A stretch of 64,000 nucleotides of DNA from Sipunculus nudus (GCA_026874595.1 CM049309.1:50378079-50442078); one strand, 5' to 3'. Numbered from the stretch's first letter, positions 12,531 through 24,610 are shown. Program-made: numbers and translations. Notes: a model not told the origin generated them from the letters alone.

Positions 12531-12828
12531 TAATTCAAAGAGGATCGTTTTTCACTTACTCATGAGTGCGCCTTTAGGGGTCCCACGGTAGTATGACCCA
12601 TCAATGAGGGTGATTACAAACCCAGGACCCGCAGTCATAATGTGATATGGAATTCTGCAGATGTTCATAAACCTAGTTAAGTTGGCATTAAATATATATA
12701 GATATATCTTTAAACAAATCGAGAGCAATTTGTCAAAATCACTTTTGTTACATCTGTGTTCAGAAAGGGACATGAATGAATCTTACTCTCTGTGATAGAA
12801 AATCGGATCAGTCAAAAACCATATTTGC

Positions 12829-13043
12829 CAGGGGCGGATACATGATCTTAGAAGGGGGGGGGGGTGTTCAACACCCTGGCACGGGCAAACAATGTGCCTG
12901 GACTGCTGGTTGACTTAAGTTAATGAAACTCTGTGAGGCCCCTGACGGGTCGCTGCCTTTCGGCATCCTTCATGTATGTTCCTCACATATAAGCTCGGAA
13001 GAGGAGGCACGCGCCCCCTGCGCTCCTCCTAAGTCCGCCTCTG
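12829..13043 (+). mobile_element. Short TIR element (CAGGGGCGGATCCAG family), copy 2
   Basis: A 215 bp element begins CAGGGGCGGATACATG and ends with the reverse complement of CAGAGGCGGACTTAGG. TTTGC lies immediately outside both ends (12824-12828 and 13044-13048), a clean 5 bp target duplication. A G-run follows the left end. The internal phrase TTCAACACCCTGGCA is shared with the copy near 52850. Confidence 0.7.
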
Positions 13044-13349
13044 TTTGCTATACATGCTCTCCCTGCTCACAGACCAACTTGATTGTCAGGTATGCCAGCT
13101 GCCGTCATGCTCTCGTAAATCTAATTAAAAGAAATTGTCTAAACCTGGATAACGCTCTGTGATCGTACATTAACGACATCCTGTCTGGGTACTTTATTAC
13201 CAGAATTACGTCACCTTGTAGGCGATGATCTTGCGTTTAATGGCACGTTAAGTGTATAACCTATATATCCGGGTCCGTATTCGTGTGAATGAAAGTGATA
13301 AATAAACTTTCCGTGTCTCCTTCAGTGCTCTGCTCCCCCCCCCCCCCAA

Positions 13350-13800
13350 CCTTGTATGTTGCCAGCTTCCTGTAACTTACGTTATGTTCCCCACCTGGTT
13401 TGTTTTCAGCTTCCAATAACTTACGTTATGTTCCCCCACCTGGTTTGTTTCCAGCTTCCTGTAACTTAGGTTATGTTCACCACCTGGTTTGTTTCCAGCT
13501 TCCAATAACTTACGTTATGTTCCCCACCTGGTTTATTTCCAGCTTCCAATAACTTACGTTTTGTTCCTCACATGGTTTGTTTTCAGCTTCCAATAACTTA
13601 CATTATGTTCCTCATATGGTTTCTTTCCAGCTTCATGTAACTTACATTATGTTCCCCACCTGGTTAGTTTCCAGCTTCCAGTTATTTACGTTATGTTTTC
13701 ACCTGGTTTGATTCCAGCTTCCAATAACTTATAATATATTCCTCCACCTGGTTTGTTTCCAGCTTCCTGTAACTAGCATTCACCGCCTGGTTCCTTATTA
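13350..13800 (+). repeat. Minisatellite, about 45 bp units, about 10 copies
   Basis: The unit core is TTTCCAGCTTCCAATAACTT followed by ACGTTATGTTCCCCACCTGG. Copies alternate between CCTGTAACTT and CCAATAACTT variants and decay towards the right end. Confidence 0.9.
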
Positions 13801-14285
13801 TTATTCATTTCATTATGCAAACTGTATTTTAACAACGATATCGTGTTAATACAATAGGAGACATTTCGTTTACAGACTGGAAACGGTACAGCCATATTGG
13901 TTATTCCTAAATCCGTGCTTGTCCATCCTTTCTTGGACAGAGTTCTCGAAAATTGTGACCAGTTAATCGAGATCAAATAGTAAGTGGTCATACTTCGGGG
14001 GTTTATATGTAAATATAAAATATAAATAACAAGTTATCTAAATGTTAAGACTATTTTTACTGTATATAGTGTCTTTTCTTTTTATGGCTCGTTAGAGACA
14101 GCGTTTGAGCGATGGCCTCGTAAGTTATGTTCCTACATTAGGGACTAATGGATGTGTTTAGCCTGAGTGATGGTTCACGCACGCTTCTCAGTCACGACTC
14201 ACAGAAAAGGAGAGCTCATGCCAGTACATCAAACATAATAAACGGAAAGCTTCACACTGACGCAAATTACCAGTTGGTGTTAAAT
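13800..14285. other. Gene-free spacer
   Basis: Separates two minisatellites. No exon seen. Confidence 0.5.
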
Positions 14286-14289
14286 TGAT

Positions 14290-15520
14290 GTTATCGAAGC
14301 CTTGCTTGCGGTTTTGTGCTCTGTATGTATGTCACTCGCAGGACTATCTTCGTATGCGAGTATACATGTTTATTAGTATTTATATTTTACAGGACTTTGT
14401 TTTAAGGTATACATGTATGCATTCTGTATTTATATATGTAACCCGTATATTCTTCTTAGATATAGTGGTGCCATCTTGTATGAGAGTACATCTATTCTGT
14501 ATTTACATTACATATTTATATACCTTAATTTAGGGTATACATGTATTTATTCTGTATTTATGTATGTAACCCGTATATTGTTCTCAGATATAGAGTTCAT
14601 GCATTTTACATTATATATTGTATGTAGCTTTTTTACCGTATGAATGTATTTTTCACTTAAATGTTACCCAGACTTTGATCTAGGGTATCCATGAGTTCTC
14701 TGTTTATATATCACCCGGACTTTGTTTTAGGGTATACATGAATTCTGTATTAATATATCACCCTGACTTTTTTCTATGGTATATACATGAATTCTTATTC
14801 ATATATCACCCGGACTTTGTTCTAGGGTATATACATGAATTCTTATTAATATATCACCCGAACTTTGTTCTAGGGTATATACATGAATTCTTATTCATAT
14901 ATCACCCGGACTTTGTTCTAGAATATACATGAATTCTGTATTAATATATCACCCGGACTTTTTTCTAGGGTATATACATGGATTCTAATTCATACTACCC
15001 CCGGACTTTGTTCTAGGGTATATACAAGAATTCTGTATTAATATATCACCCGGACTTTTTTCTAGGGTATATACATGAATTCTTATTCATACTACCCCCG
15101 GACTTTGTTCTAGGGTATATACAAGAATTCTGTATTAATATATCACCCTGACTTTGTTCTGGGGTACACTTCAATTTTGTATTTATATATTACCTGAACT
15201 TGATTCAAGGGAATAAATTTCATTTGTTTATATCACACAGACTTCGTTCTAGGGTAAACAGTATACATGAATTCGATATATTAGCCCATACTTTGTTCAA
15301 AGTAGTTTATGTATTCTGTATTTACATAGAGCATTCCGTATCCTTTTCTAGGGTATTAATGCATTTCTCTATATGTTACCCGTATAAAGTTCTAAAGTAT
15401 ACAGGTTTATATACCGTTCATATGTTACCCATATCTTGCTGAAGTATATATAGACATGGATATATTCTGCATTTACATATTACCCGAACTTTGTTTTTGG
15501 TATTCCTGTATTCTACTTTC
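14290..15520 (+). repeat. Minisatellite, 48 bp units
   Basis: In the well-preserved core (14755-15160) GACTTTGTTCTAGGGTATA recurs every 47-49 bp (at 14765, 14813, 14861, 14909, 14956, 15004, 15053, 15101 and 15150), along with ATACATGAATTC. More diverged units extend to both sides. Because 48 is divisible by three, one frame stays open as a 16-residue repeat (14738-14932). I read this as a by-product, not a gene. Confidence 0.85.
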
Positions 15521-15691
15521 CTATGGTAAACCCATGTCCTGTATCTAATGTGTGTGCACTGAAATTATATCTGATGTCAAAATAAGACATACACAAGTGA
15601 TCAACCATGGATTAAACCAATTGAATGTTATCTGCTTTATAAGTATATATATGTGTCTTTTATTTCAATATTTGCTTCTTTTTTCTTCTTC

Positions 15692-15694
<3 letters not shown>

Positions 15695-15738
<44 letters not shown>
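15695..15738 (+). repeat. (TC)n microsatellite
   Basis: Uninterrupted TC tract of about 22 units. Confidence 0.95.
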
Positions 15739-15739
<1 letters not shown>

Positions 15740-15741
<2 letters not shown>

Positions 15742-16885
15742 TACGTTCCGCTTGAGTTCTAAATGTGAAGCTGTTCCATTTATAACCAGACGTCATTGTA
15801 TTGTGTGTATAGGTCATCACGTTTCATCAATTTGTTTCTTGTGACACATGATACATTTTGTCTGACAGAAATGGTCCCGTTTATATGCGAGATACCTGCG
15901 GTACCTGGATCAGAACTGACCCGAAGACAAAAAAAAAATATAAATTAAAACAGAGTTGACTTATAAGTTATATAAAAAATATTAATTAGCTACAAAACAT
16001 GCATGTAGTTATGTATGCTAAGTCAGTATCGGGGATCCTCAGTAATATGGAACAGTAGGCGATACGCATGTGCAGAGAAAAGGAATTATATCCTTTATCA
16101 TACAGGGTAATTATGTTTTTTTTCATTTACTACTTTTTATTTTTATTTAGAAGAGTCAATTGTTGTAATTTTTTTCATACTCAATATATCTGTTGCATTA
16201 CTATATATGCTATTTAAATATGCAATTTAAAAGCGCCTTCCTGTTAGCCATGTTTTTTATAGAAAAGTATATAGGATAGTCCCCTTGACCTTTTTCTTTT
16301 CCTCTATGCGTTAAAAATAGGACACTGGTGCCAGTCTAGGTGTCACTTGTTGTTTATATTCTCACTTAATCGCAGAGATCACCGAGCCCCTACAACGTAC
16401 AACAAAATACACATGGATGAGCATTTCGGCATCCCTTTTTACAGTAATGTTACTTTAAAGAGCAGCCAGCGCATATAGCACTGAGTTCACGGGGTAACAC
16501 AGCGGTTTGGGTGCAGGCAGGGGTGATGCTGTGCAAAAATGGCCGTAATGTTAAAATAAATTGATTTATAAACCAGAAAGATATACGACACAGGTGACGC
16601 CCGGTCCTTGACATAAATGTTGTCTTCTTTTTCTGTGGATTCTTTCTCTCTATTTCCACACTGGCTTGGTGGTTGAATTAGGCACAACCGCCCACAAAAG
16701 CGGTTACTGGTGCAATGACCTCCAAATCCATTGCTAAAAACTTGCAACAGACATTTTTAGAAAGGTCAACTTCCGGCAAACACACGACTATCTCCGTGTC
16801 GTGAACCCAAATGTGTGTCGCGAGTGTGTCGGTCATTGGTTTGTTACTTCGGCTGCACGAAACACTTCACGACGCGCTAGGCGAC
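15740..16885. other. Gene-free stretch
   Basis: No recognisable exon. The overlapping minus-strand open frames at 16450-16747 have no domain. Confidence 0.5.
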
Positions 16886-16886
16886 G

Positions 16887-16888
<2 letters not shown>

Positions 16889-16950
<62 letters not shown>
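16889..16950 (+). repeat. (AT)n(GT)n compound microsatellite
   Basis: The AT tract changes to a GT tract at about 16924. Confidence 0.95.
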
Positions 16951-16954
<4 letters not shown>

Positions 16955-16969
16955 TTGAGCCCCCATAAG

Positions 16970-17190
16970 AGCCTAGGAAGTCGAGGAGGGGTAAAACGCT
17001 TGGCTCTCTCCGCTGGCGACCCGGTTCGTCCCCGCGGTGTGGCCATGAGAGTGGGATGTAGTTGCCCGTCCAAGGCCGGTGGTTTTCTCCGGGTTCTCCG
17101 GTTTTCCCACCCCCACGGAATCCCGAACGCCAACATCTGAGCTATAGAGAGTGCCTTAATAAGTTTAATAATTTTTGTACAATCCATGTT
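16970..17190 (+). mobile_element. tRNA-derived SINE
   Basis: A tRNA-like head (AAAACGCTTGGCTCTCTCC, then GACCCGGTTCGTCCCC, which is B-box-like with one mismatch) is followed by a body with GTTGCCCGTCCAAGGCCGG and TTTCTCCGGGTTCTCCGG. This body is, to my knowledge, widespread in SINEs of marine invertebrates. The right end runs into an AT-rich AATAAGTTTAATAATTT tail. It is much GC-richer than its surroundings. Transcription would be by pol III; mobility would depend on a partner LINE. Confidence 0.6.
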
Positions 17191-17512
17191 AAATAAATAA
17201 GTTTATATTTTAATTAATATTTCGCCTCGCCGCTAATGGTACATGTATATACACTAAGGGGCATGCAGCCCCATCGTCCCCTGTAGTAAGTTAACCAGAA
17301 CATTTAATCAAATATCACACGACAAGCAGATACACATATAATTATATATAACAGTAGGCTAATATGTTTTGGGCACATCGGTGGTGCAATTGGGATTTTA
17401 TTTTTTTAGGGGGGCTAGGATTCTTTGGGGCCAATGGAGGTCCAAGAACAGGTTTCAAGACAATGGAAGTAATTCATAAGATTAAACTTAGTTATAAATT
17501 ACGCCAACCTCC

Positions 17513-17514
<2 letters not shown>

Positions 17515-17592
<78 letters not shown>
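17515..17592. repeat. (TA)n microsatellite, interrupted
   Basis: TA tract with two phase breaks (TT and AA), so it is slightly older than its uninterrupted relatives. Confidence 0.9.
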
Positions 17593-17597
<5 letters not shown>

Positions 17598-17599
17598 CT

Positions 17600-18417
17600 A
17601 TATGTTTATCTCGAACCTGGGCCCCAACTTGACCTACAAAGTGCCAGATTGTCCATGCGAAAAAATTGATCAACGTTTGGTAAATCACTTAAACTTGTAC
17701 AAGATATTCGAGGGTTTGTGACTTTTAACAAAAAGAAAATTATAGAATTTCAAGTCCTACATGGATATAACTTATTGGAATAAATATGTCTAGTATGATC
17801 TTTGTGTCATCCGGAAATTATTGCATGCAAATAACGTATTCCAAATCTATATGCCAGGAATAATAACGATGTTGTAAAGGTGTAATATACTTTATTACTG
17901 TGAGACAGTATAGGCCTATATTATTACTTATTATTACGGATTTCACGGTGTTGTTCCGTCAGAGAGTTAGGCAGCTTTCGAATCTCTTTGATATTATTAG
18001 GCCGACATAGTGAGAGTAGCACAAGCATCAATTATCTGTTTTTAGATGTTGTAAACAGGTGACCCGCATTTAATTCAACCACGCCCCGCCGAAAATAAGG
18101 GGGACCGGCCTCACGAATTCCGTCACTGGTGCATGAGGCCTGGTCTGTTTTGGTCTTGAATCGTGAGAGGTGAACGTCACGCCCGGCGGACAGTGAGGTC
18201 ATGCGGTGCACCACACTGAGAAAGCTCCCATTTACCATGTTGCAAGACTCTGTTGCGCAGAGACCTTGCTTCATAAACTGTCATGCTATCATAACGAAAT
18301 AAACTGGCCTCCTATATCATGACAATATGAACTGACCTATTTGATAACGAAATGATCTGTCCTGCTGTATCATAAAGAAATAAACTTGCCTCCTATATAC
18401 CATAACGAAATGAACTG

Positions 18418-18420
<3 letters not shown>
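17600..18420. other. Gene-free stretch
   Basis: No exon seen. A short GC-richer patch at 18060-18260 has an open minus frame without a recognisable domain. The right edge holds a CATAACGAAATGAACTG/CATAAAGAAATAAACTT-like phrase repeated about four times (18286-18420). Confidence 0.5.

Positions 18421-18421
<1 letters not shown>

Positions 18422-18478
<57 letters not shown>
18422..18478. repeat. (AT)n microsatellite
   Basis: AT tract about 50 bp before recognisable LINE coding sequence. Confidence 0.95.
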
Positions 18479-18482
<4 letters not shown>

Positions 18483-18526
18483 ATGACATTACGAGCAGTC
18501 TAAAAGCAATTAAGAATCATGCGATG

Positions 18527-19704
18527 ATGGCATCCTTATTGATATATTTGATGTAAACAAAGTATTAAGTAAGATAAATGTAATGAAAGCCTGTGGACCC
18601 GACAAAAGCAGTAGCAGATTAATCAAAACCTATAGAAATAGTTTGTCCTTTATCTTACAGCAAATTTATCAACTGTCTTTATCCTTATGTATTCTACCAA
18701 AATTATGGTGACCGCAGAAATAATTCCAGTCACCAAAAATAACTCTTCTTAAGTGATAAACGATCTCAGGCCTGTTGTACTTACATCTGTTCTTGGAAAA
18801 ACCAATGTTCTAAGTAAACCAATTCTATATCAACATCAGTTTCCATCCAACAGATGCAATTGATGTGATGCAATTGCCACATTAACTCATTATATTTATC
18901 AACACTTAGACAGGGACCCCAGAAATTATGCCAGATCACTTTTCATTGATTATTCTTTAGCCTTCAATACAATACATCGGCACATCATGATCAATCAGCT
19001 CTGTAGGTATAACATTCCTCCTTCCTACTATCTAAGGATTCTAGATTTTCTCTCAGATAGAAGACAACATGTTAGAACAAGCAAAGAAACTTCTTCAGAT
19101 ATAATCATTAATACATGTGCTCCACAAAGCTGTGTTCTATCAGCCGTTCTTTTTATTCTATATACAAATAATTTGTCTGTGAGCCTTTCAGATTGTAAAA
19201 TTATCAAATATGCTGACGACACTGTCATTCTAAGCCTGCTACACAAGAAGGATGAATCGCTCTACAGGAAAACCATTCAATGTGTGATTGGTATGTCTGA
19301 GGAACACTACCTTCCATTAAATGTAAAGAAGACTAAAGAAGTAGTCTTTGATTTCAGGAGATCAAACTCTGTAATTATCCTAGTTACTAACAAAAAAGAA
19401 GATGTAGCTTTTGTCGAAAATTATAAATACTTAGGATGTATTATTGACAGAAATCTAAATTGAAAAGAACATTGTTAAATCAATCCAAGAAAGCAAACAA
19501 AAGATTTTATTACCTATATTATCTAAAAACAGCTAAATATTGACAAAACCATAATAACAATGTTCTATAATTAAGTAATTTCCAGTGTCCTAACTTGTGC
19601 ACTGGAGTGCTGGTTTACAAGTATATCTGATAAGTTAAAGAAACAGTTAAATAATACCAGGAAAAGAAGTAGAATAATTAGTACTTCTCTTGCCACACGC
19701 CAGG
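18527..19704 (+). pseudogene. Rex1-like LINE reverse transcriptase, left part (5'-truncated)
   Basis: Translating in pieces gives the order expected of a Rex1/Babar-type reverse transcriptase: ACGPDKSSSRLIKTY near 18590, then a palm region with SAVLFILYTNNL, then YADDT (YADD at 19209-19220), then LNVKKTKEVVFDFRRS and NYKYLGCIID. The longest intact stretch is 18987-19463. Upstream and downstream are broken by stops and frameshifts. The C-terminal part is missing here and resumes at 23324, because another LINE has inserted at 19690-19704. The endonuclease domain is absent, so the copy was already 5'-truncated, as is usual for LINEs. Assignment to Rex1 rests on motif memory; CR1-group placement is safer. 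Confidence 0.75.
19690..19704 (+). repeat. Target-site duplication, left copy
   Basis: TTGCCACACGCCAGG. It matches 14 of 15 bases with the right copy at 23324-23338. The frame of the interrupted Rex1-like gene reads SLATRQ here. Confidence 0.8.
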
Positions 19705-20355
19705 TGTGTAGCTCTGCTACAAGGGCTGTGTGATGCGACTTGTGCTGTAGTATCGCGTAGATTAGCTGGTAGCTTAGTTACTTCTAACCTCTCGCCCCGC
19801 TGCAGCCGCCAGCTAGCATCTGTGATGTGAAAAGGGAAGCCGAGTGAGTATAAGTCTTCCCCGCTGGTACATAGCCTCTCCAAGGCCAAGACTCGTACGG
19901 CGCCTCCCCGCGACACCACATGGGAACTGGACACCACACGGCTCCAAGCGAAGTTCGTACGGGATCTAATGGACCTCATCACGAAAAAAAGGCGGAGCAG
20001 CAAGAGGCCGATATGTGTAGTGGTCAGGGCCCACTGGCGTGTGGACATGTCCCGCCACTCTCAAATCTTGGCCCAGCTATGGGTAAATAGTGGGGAGCGC
20101 ACACCCCTGGCGGATGAGAACACCAGTAGTTCCAACGGCAAAGGGCGTATGAGGACAATGTAGTCCCACCGGCCAGTGACAGAGAAAGTGGACCCAGCTT
20201 ATTCTGCATACCTACAGGGCCTGGTCCTCCAGGTTGGGGGTTGGGCATGGGGCTAACAATCCCATCCCACCAAAAAACAAAACGTTACAGAAACTGCAAC
20301 ATGTACAAGAATTACGAGAGCACCAATAGATGATCTCAGCCAAAGAGATGGCACT

Positions 20356-21360
20356 ATGACAGCACCTGATGAAAGCCCTTCCGGGGAAGTCAGGAGCTCG
20401 ACCAGGGATTTCCTAGGTGCTAAAACCACAGTCCGTCTTGGGGCATGGAATGTTCGCACGATGTACGAAACATCAAAAACAGAGCAAGTCATAAGAGAGA
20501 TGCAGAGATACGATTTGGGCATCCTTGGCATCAGCGAATGCAGGTGGACAGGTGCTGGCCGCAAGCAGACAAGTAATGGCTTCTACTCAGGTAAAGAGAA
20601 CCAACACTTCAGTTGAGTAGCCCTGATAATCACCAAAGCCAAAGCCAAATCCCTCATCGAATGGGAACCCGTCAGCCACAGGCTGCTGCGTGCACGATTT
20701 GACTCAAGACACTGCAAAGTTACCATCCTGCAGTGCTACGAAGCAGAAGAAGAGAACAAAGATACCTGGTATGACCAACTACAAGCCACCGTATCCAAAG
20801 TCCCAAAGCACGATATGTTGGTTATCATTGGAGACATGAACGCAATAGTTGGGAACAACAACACTGAACGCGAAAGAGCTATGGGCAACCAAGGATGTGG
20901 GAACATCAATGAAAATGGCGAAAGACTGGTGGATTTCTGTTTGGACAACAACCTGGCTGTGGGAGGCACCCTCTTTCGACATAAGAACATCCACAAGGTA
21001 ACGTGGAGATCTCCAGATGGTCACACAGTAAATCAGATTGACCACATCCTGATTAACAACAAATGGAGGAGATCACTTCAAGATGTGAGAGTGTACCGTG
21101 GGGCTGACCGCAACAGTGACCATCATTTGGTGACAGCTAAAGTCAAGCTGAAGTTAAAAGCCACAAGAAAGGAATCAACCAGGCGAATGGTGTTTGACAT
21201 TATAAGGCTCAAGTCACCAGACATCATAAGAGAATTCACTGTTGAGGTCAGAAACCGCTTCAGCATGCTTGCCAATATGACAGAGGATGTGACGACAGTG
21301 ATGTGGAACAGAAGTTGGATAAAATCAAGAAGGTCTACACGGAAGCAGCTGCCAAAGTAA
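20356..21360 (+). pseudogene. Endonuclease domain of the nested RTE-type LINE (broken)
   Basis: Apurinic-type (EEP) endonuclease of a non-LTR retrotransposon. Visible in order: RLGAWNVRTM near residues 26-36, LGILGISECRW, then an in-frame TGA at 20614-20616, after which the same frame continues through VIIGDMNAIVG, NENGERLVDFC, WRSPDGHTVNQIDHI and RNSDHHLV. The catalytic signatures (N, the E of the SECRW block, GDMNA, IDH, SDHH) are present. The single stop inside otherwise conserved sequence, followed by a frameshift near 21300, shows recent decay. Confidence 0.85.
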
Positions 21361-23303
21361 TTGGATACAGAAAGAAGAAACACAGGAAGTGGATAACACT
21401 AGACACACTTAAACTAATAGACGAGAGAAGACACTGTAAGGAGAAAGTTCTGAGCACCGAGTCACCTCGGTTACTGGCAAGAGCAGAAGCAGAATACAAG
21501 GCAAAAGACAGAAAAGTAAAGAGAAGTGCCAGGAATGACAAAAGGGCATTCGTTGAGAGTTTGGCTGAAGAAGCAGAACAGGCCGCAGCCATGGGTGAAC
21601 TGAGCGTGGTCAACAAAATTACCAGACAGCTCTGTGGACAAACCATCAACAGTGCAGCACCTGTAAAAGATAATAATGGCATGAAAAATACATCAGAATG
21701 AGAGCAAGCTGCTAGATGGATGCAGCACTTTCAAGAGGTGTTAAACTTGCCAGAACCAGATGAACCAGCTGACCCACCACCCAGCGAAATGCTCCTGGAA
21801 ATTGACACTCATCCACCAATAGAAGAAGAAGTTCATGCTCCAATTAAGGCAATGAAAAGTGGGAAAGCACCCAAAAAAGATGCCATACACGCAGAGTTGC
21901 TGAAAGCTGACATCACAACAGCAACAAGGGTGAGCGACATCTTCCACAAGATATGGGAAATGGAAGCCATCCCAGAGGACTGGAGCAAGAGACTGATAGT
22001 GAAGCTGCCAAAGAAGGGAGACCTCCAGAACTGTGACAACTGGAGAGGGATAACGCTGCTTTCTATCCCAAGCAAGGTCTTCTGTCGGGTTCTCCTGAAA
22101 CGAATTGATGTAGCCATGGACCCCAAACTGCGAGATGAACAAGCAGGATTCCGCAAAGGAAGAGGGTGCATTGACCAGATCTTTGCCTTACGTAATATCA
22201 TCGAGCAATGCCTAGAGTGGAACGCACCTTTTCACATCAGCTTAATTGACTTCAAAAAGGCTTTCGATAGTGTCCACCATAAAACCCTATGGAAGATTCT
22301 CCGATCATATGGGATTCCACCAAAAATCGTCAACAAGATAGGTGAGTTTTACGGACACTTCGAATGCTCCATCATACTCAACAATGGGCTGACAGATCCA
22401 TTCCCGGTAAACTCAGGAGTGAGGCAAGGCTGCATCCTATCATCCATACTCTTCCTTGTCACCATGGATTGGGCGATGCGCCAGACAACATCGGATCATC
22501 CCAGGGGAATTCAGTGGACCCTCTTCTCACACCTGAAAGACCTTGATTTTGCTGACGACCTAGCTGACTTGTCAACAAACCATGCCCATCTACAAGAGAA
22601 AGCCAACAGACTCAGTGCATTTGCCAAACAGACTGGTCTTGAGATCAATGCCCAGAAGACAGAAGTCATGACCATCAACCCAGCAAATGAGCAGCCAGTC
22701 ACCATCAATGAAACAGAGCTTAACTCAGTAGAAGACTTCACCTACATTGGCAGTGTTATAAGCATTGATAACGGTGCTAAGAAAGACATCCAAGCCCGTC
22801 TAAACAAAGCAAGGGGGCATTCAGCGGACTGCGGCCAATCTGGAAGTCTAAGAAGTACAGTATCAAGACCAAGGTGAAGCTCTACAACAGCAATGTGAAA
22901 TCAGTGCTGCTATATGGATCTGAATGCTGGCGGGAGGTGAAGGCAGACATCAGCAAAGTCAACGCTTTCCACAACAGCTGTCTCCCAAGGATATGAAACA
23001 TATACTGGCCCAACAGAATCTCAATTGATGACCTCTACCAGAGGACCAGTTGCCAGGATATCATCACGGAGATCAAAAAGCGGCGCCTTAGCTGGCTTGG
23101 ACACATCCTCGGGATAGAAGATTGCACTTCGCTGGACACCAACAGGGAAATGGAAACCAGGACGCCCAAAAACAACTTGGCGAAGGACCGTAGTCAGTGA
23201 AATGGAGCAGATGGGACTTACCTGGGGAGAAGCCAAGAGAAAAGCACAGGACAGGAGCCAATGGAGGGACATAGTTGCAGCCTCTTGCTCCTATAGGAGC
23301 TAG
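21303..23303 (+). pseudogene. Reverse transcriptase domain of the nested RTE-type LINE (broken)
   Basis: Continues the polyprotein in a shifted frame. A basic linker (21303-21698) ends at a TGA at 21699-21701 that sits inside the conserved EQAARWMQHFQEVLN region. The main RT block (21720 onward) has WRGITLLSIPSK, EQAGFRKGRGC, LIDFKKAFDSVH, SGVRQGCILS and the catalytic FADD at 22548-22559. After a frameshift at the G-run 22813-22817 the reading continues as LLYGSECW, a TGA at 22994-22996, RRLSWLGHIL and, after another shift near 23130, KPGRPKTTWRRTV and WRDIVAAS, to the stop at 23301-23303. All three in-frame stops of the element are TGA; at least two could be CpG decay of CGA. Confidence 0.85.
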
Positions 23304-23323
23304 AAGGATAAGTATGTAGTAAG

Positions 23324-23338
23324 TTGCCACACACCAGG
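23324..23338 (+). repeat. Target-site duplication, right copy
   Basis: TTGCCACACACCAGG, with one mismatch (G/A) to the left copy at 19690-19704. Confidence 0.8.
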
Positions 23339-23515
23339 AAATATGTGAAACCAAATCAATGTCCTTCGTATCAAAGGTCATGAACGTCACAACACATCCC
23401 CTACACAAAGATTTCATTTTTTTTTACCTTCAGGTAAAAGCGTAGATGCAACATTCTACCGAACAACTCGTTAAAAAAAAAATCTCTTGTGCCAAACTGC
23501 ATTAAACTTTTTAAC
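23324..23515 (+). pseudogene. Rex1-like LINE reverse transcriptase, right part
   Basis: After the second target duplication the frame resumes as LATHQEICETKSMSF, then THPLHKDFIFFLPSGKS, an Arg/Asn-rich segment and a CIKLFN-like end near 23510. This is the usual C-terminal block of this LINE class (HPL...LPSG...IKLFN), in phase with the sequence before the insertion at 19704. It shows that the two halves belong to one interrupted element. Confidence 0.7.
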
Positions 23516-23905
23516 TCATAACCCTCTAGATATTTAATGTTTTAAATTATGTTATTTACGTGCAGAATTAACTGTTTTATCATTTTTACCTGCTTATTTT
23601 TACCTGCATATACAATACGTATATAAATATGATGTGGAAATACAATATACAATTAAAAATCACTTTTTGTTTTTTTAACATGTAAATGTTTTTATAATCG
23701 AAAATAATACTCCGGAGACTACATGAAGCGTTTGAGCGTAACCACAGTTTTGACAAATATGTTGGGTCTGTAGAAATTTTGCTATAGCAGAGATTTTTAA
23801 GCACACCATATACTGGAATAGAGTAAGGATCATTAACATAATTGTGATGTTATAATCATTGACACAAATATTTAATTATCCTTTAGAAACTCTGAGATTA
23901 AAGTA

Positions 23906-23907
<2 letters not shown>

Positions 23908-23976
<69 letters not shown>
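23908..23976 (+). repeat. (TA)n(GA)n compound microsatellite
   Basis: TA tract followed directly by a GA tract at about 23944. Imperfect GA continues to about 24015. Confidence 0.95.
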
Positions 23977-23981
<5 letters not shown>

Positions 23982-24610
23982 GTATGAGACAGAGAGAAAG
24001 AGAGAGAGAGAGAAATGGAAGAAGTTAATATATGGCAGTCAGTATTTTCAGGGTATACACTCTAAAGTGCACTTACTCTTATTTGTGCAGATGGAAATCC
24101 AAAATGTGAAGTTGTAATGTGACTTTTAGATTTTTGAAGTTAAAAAAGGATCAGTTTTGCTCTACAATCACTGACTAAAAAACTACTTTTATGTCCAGAA
24201 ATCTGTTACATTTCTTTTATAATTACATATAATTTGTCATATTTTCATTCATAATTTATTGATAATATTCATATCACATATGGATTAAAGATTAAATTAT
24301 GACGTAGCAAACTCGACATCAACCATTAACCTTGGCCTTCAATTTTAGTACATTTATTTTATTCAGTTTTAAATTTTCCTTTTTATTGCAACCCGATTAA
24401 TTGCGTTTAACTGGTGTATACAGGTTGCCCAGTAAAATGTTTATTTTACAAGTTAAAATGTGTCCCACATCGTAAAAAAATTTCAGCTTCTTAAGAACAT
24501 GTGTATATTAATTCCCCCTATCAAAATAATAATCTTCACAGTTATTTGATATAACCATAAAGGTGACCAGATGTAGGACCATGAAAACATTACAAATGTA
24601 GTATTCATCA

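Larger units (their letters stand above)
19705..23323 (+). mobile_element. RTE-type LINE, full length, nested in the Rex1-like LINE
   Basis: A 3,619 bp element lies between two copies of a 15 bp duplication. It has a GC-richer leader of about 650 bp (19705-20355), an endonuclease region, a reverse transcriptase region, and only about 20 bp after the coding stop at 23301-23303. The tail is AGGATAAGTATGTAGTAAG, with no long poly(A). Because it reaches the left target duplication, it looks complete at the 5' end rather than truncated. Coding lesions: TGA at 20614, a frameshift near 21300, TGA at 21699, a frameshift at the G-run 22813-22817, TGA at 22994 and a frameshift near 23130. It cannot make its protein. 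RTE/BovB-like placement is from endonuclease and RT style and is not phylogenetically tested. Confidence 0.85.

Noticed and set aside
13350-15520. CRISPR-like arrays
   Set aside because: Repeats are contiguous and diverged with no unique spacers, and the DNA is clearly animal.
16811-17187. Overlapping 106-109 residue open frames on both strands
   Set aside because: They translate a microsatellite and a SINE.
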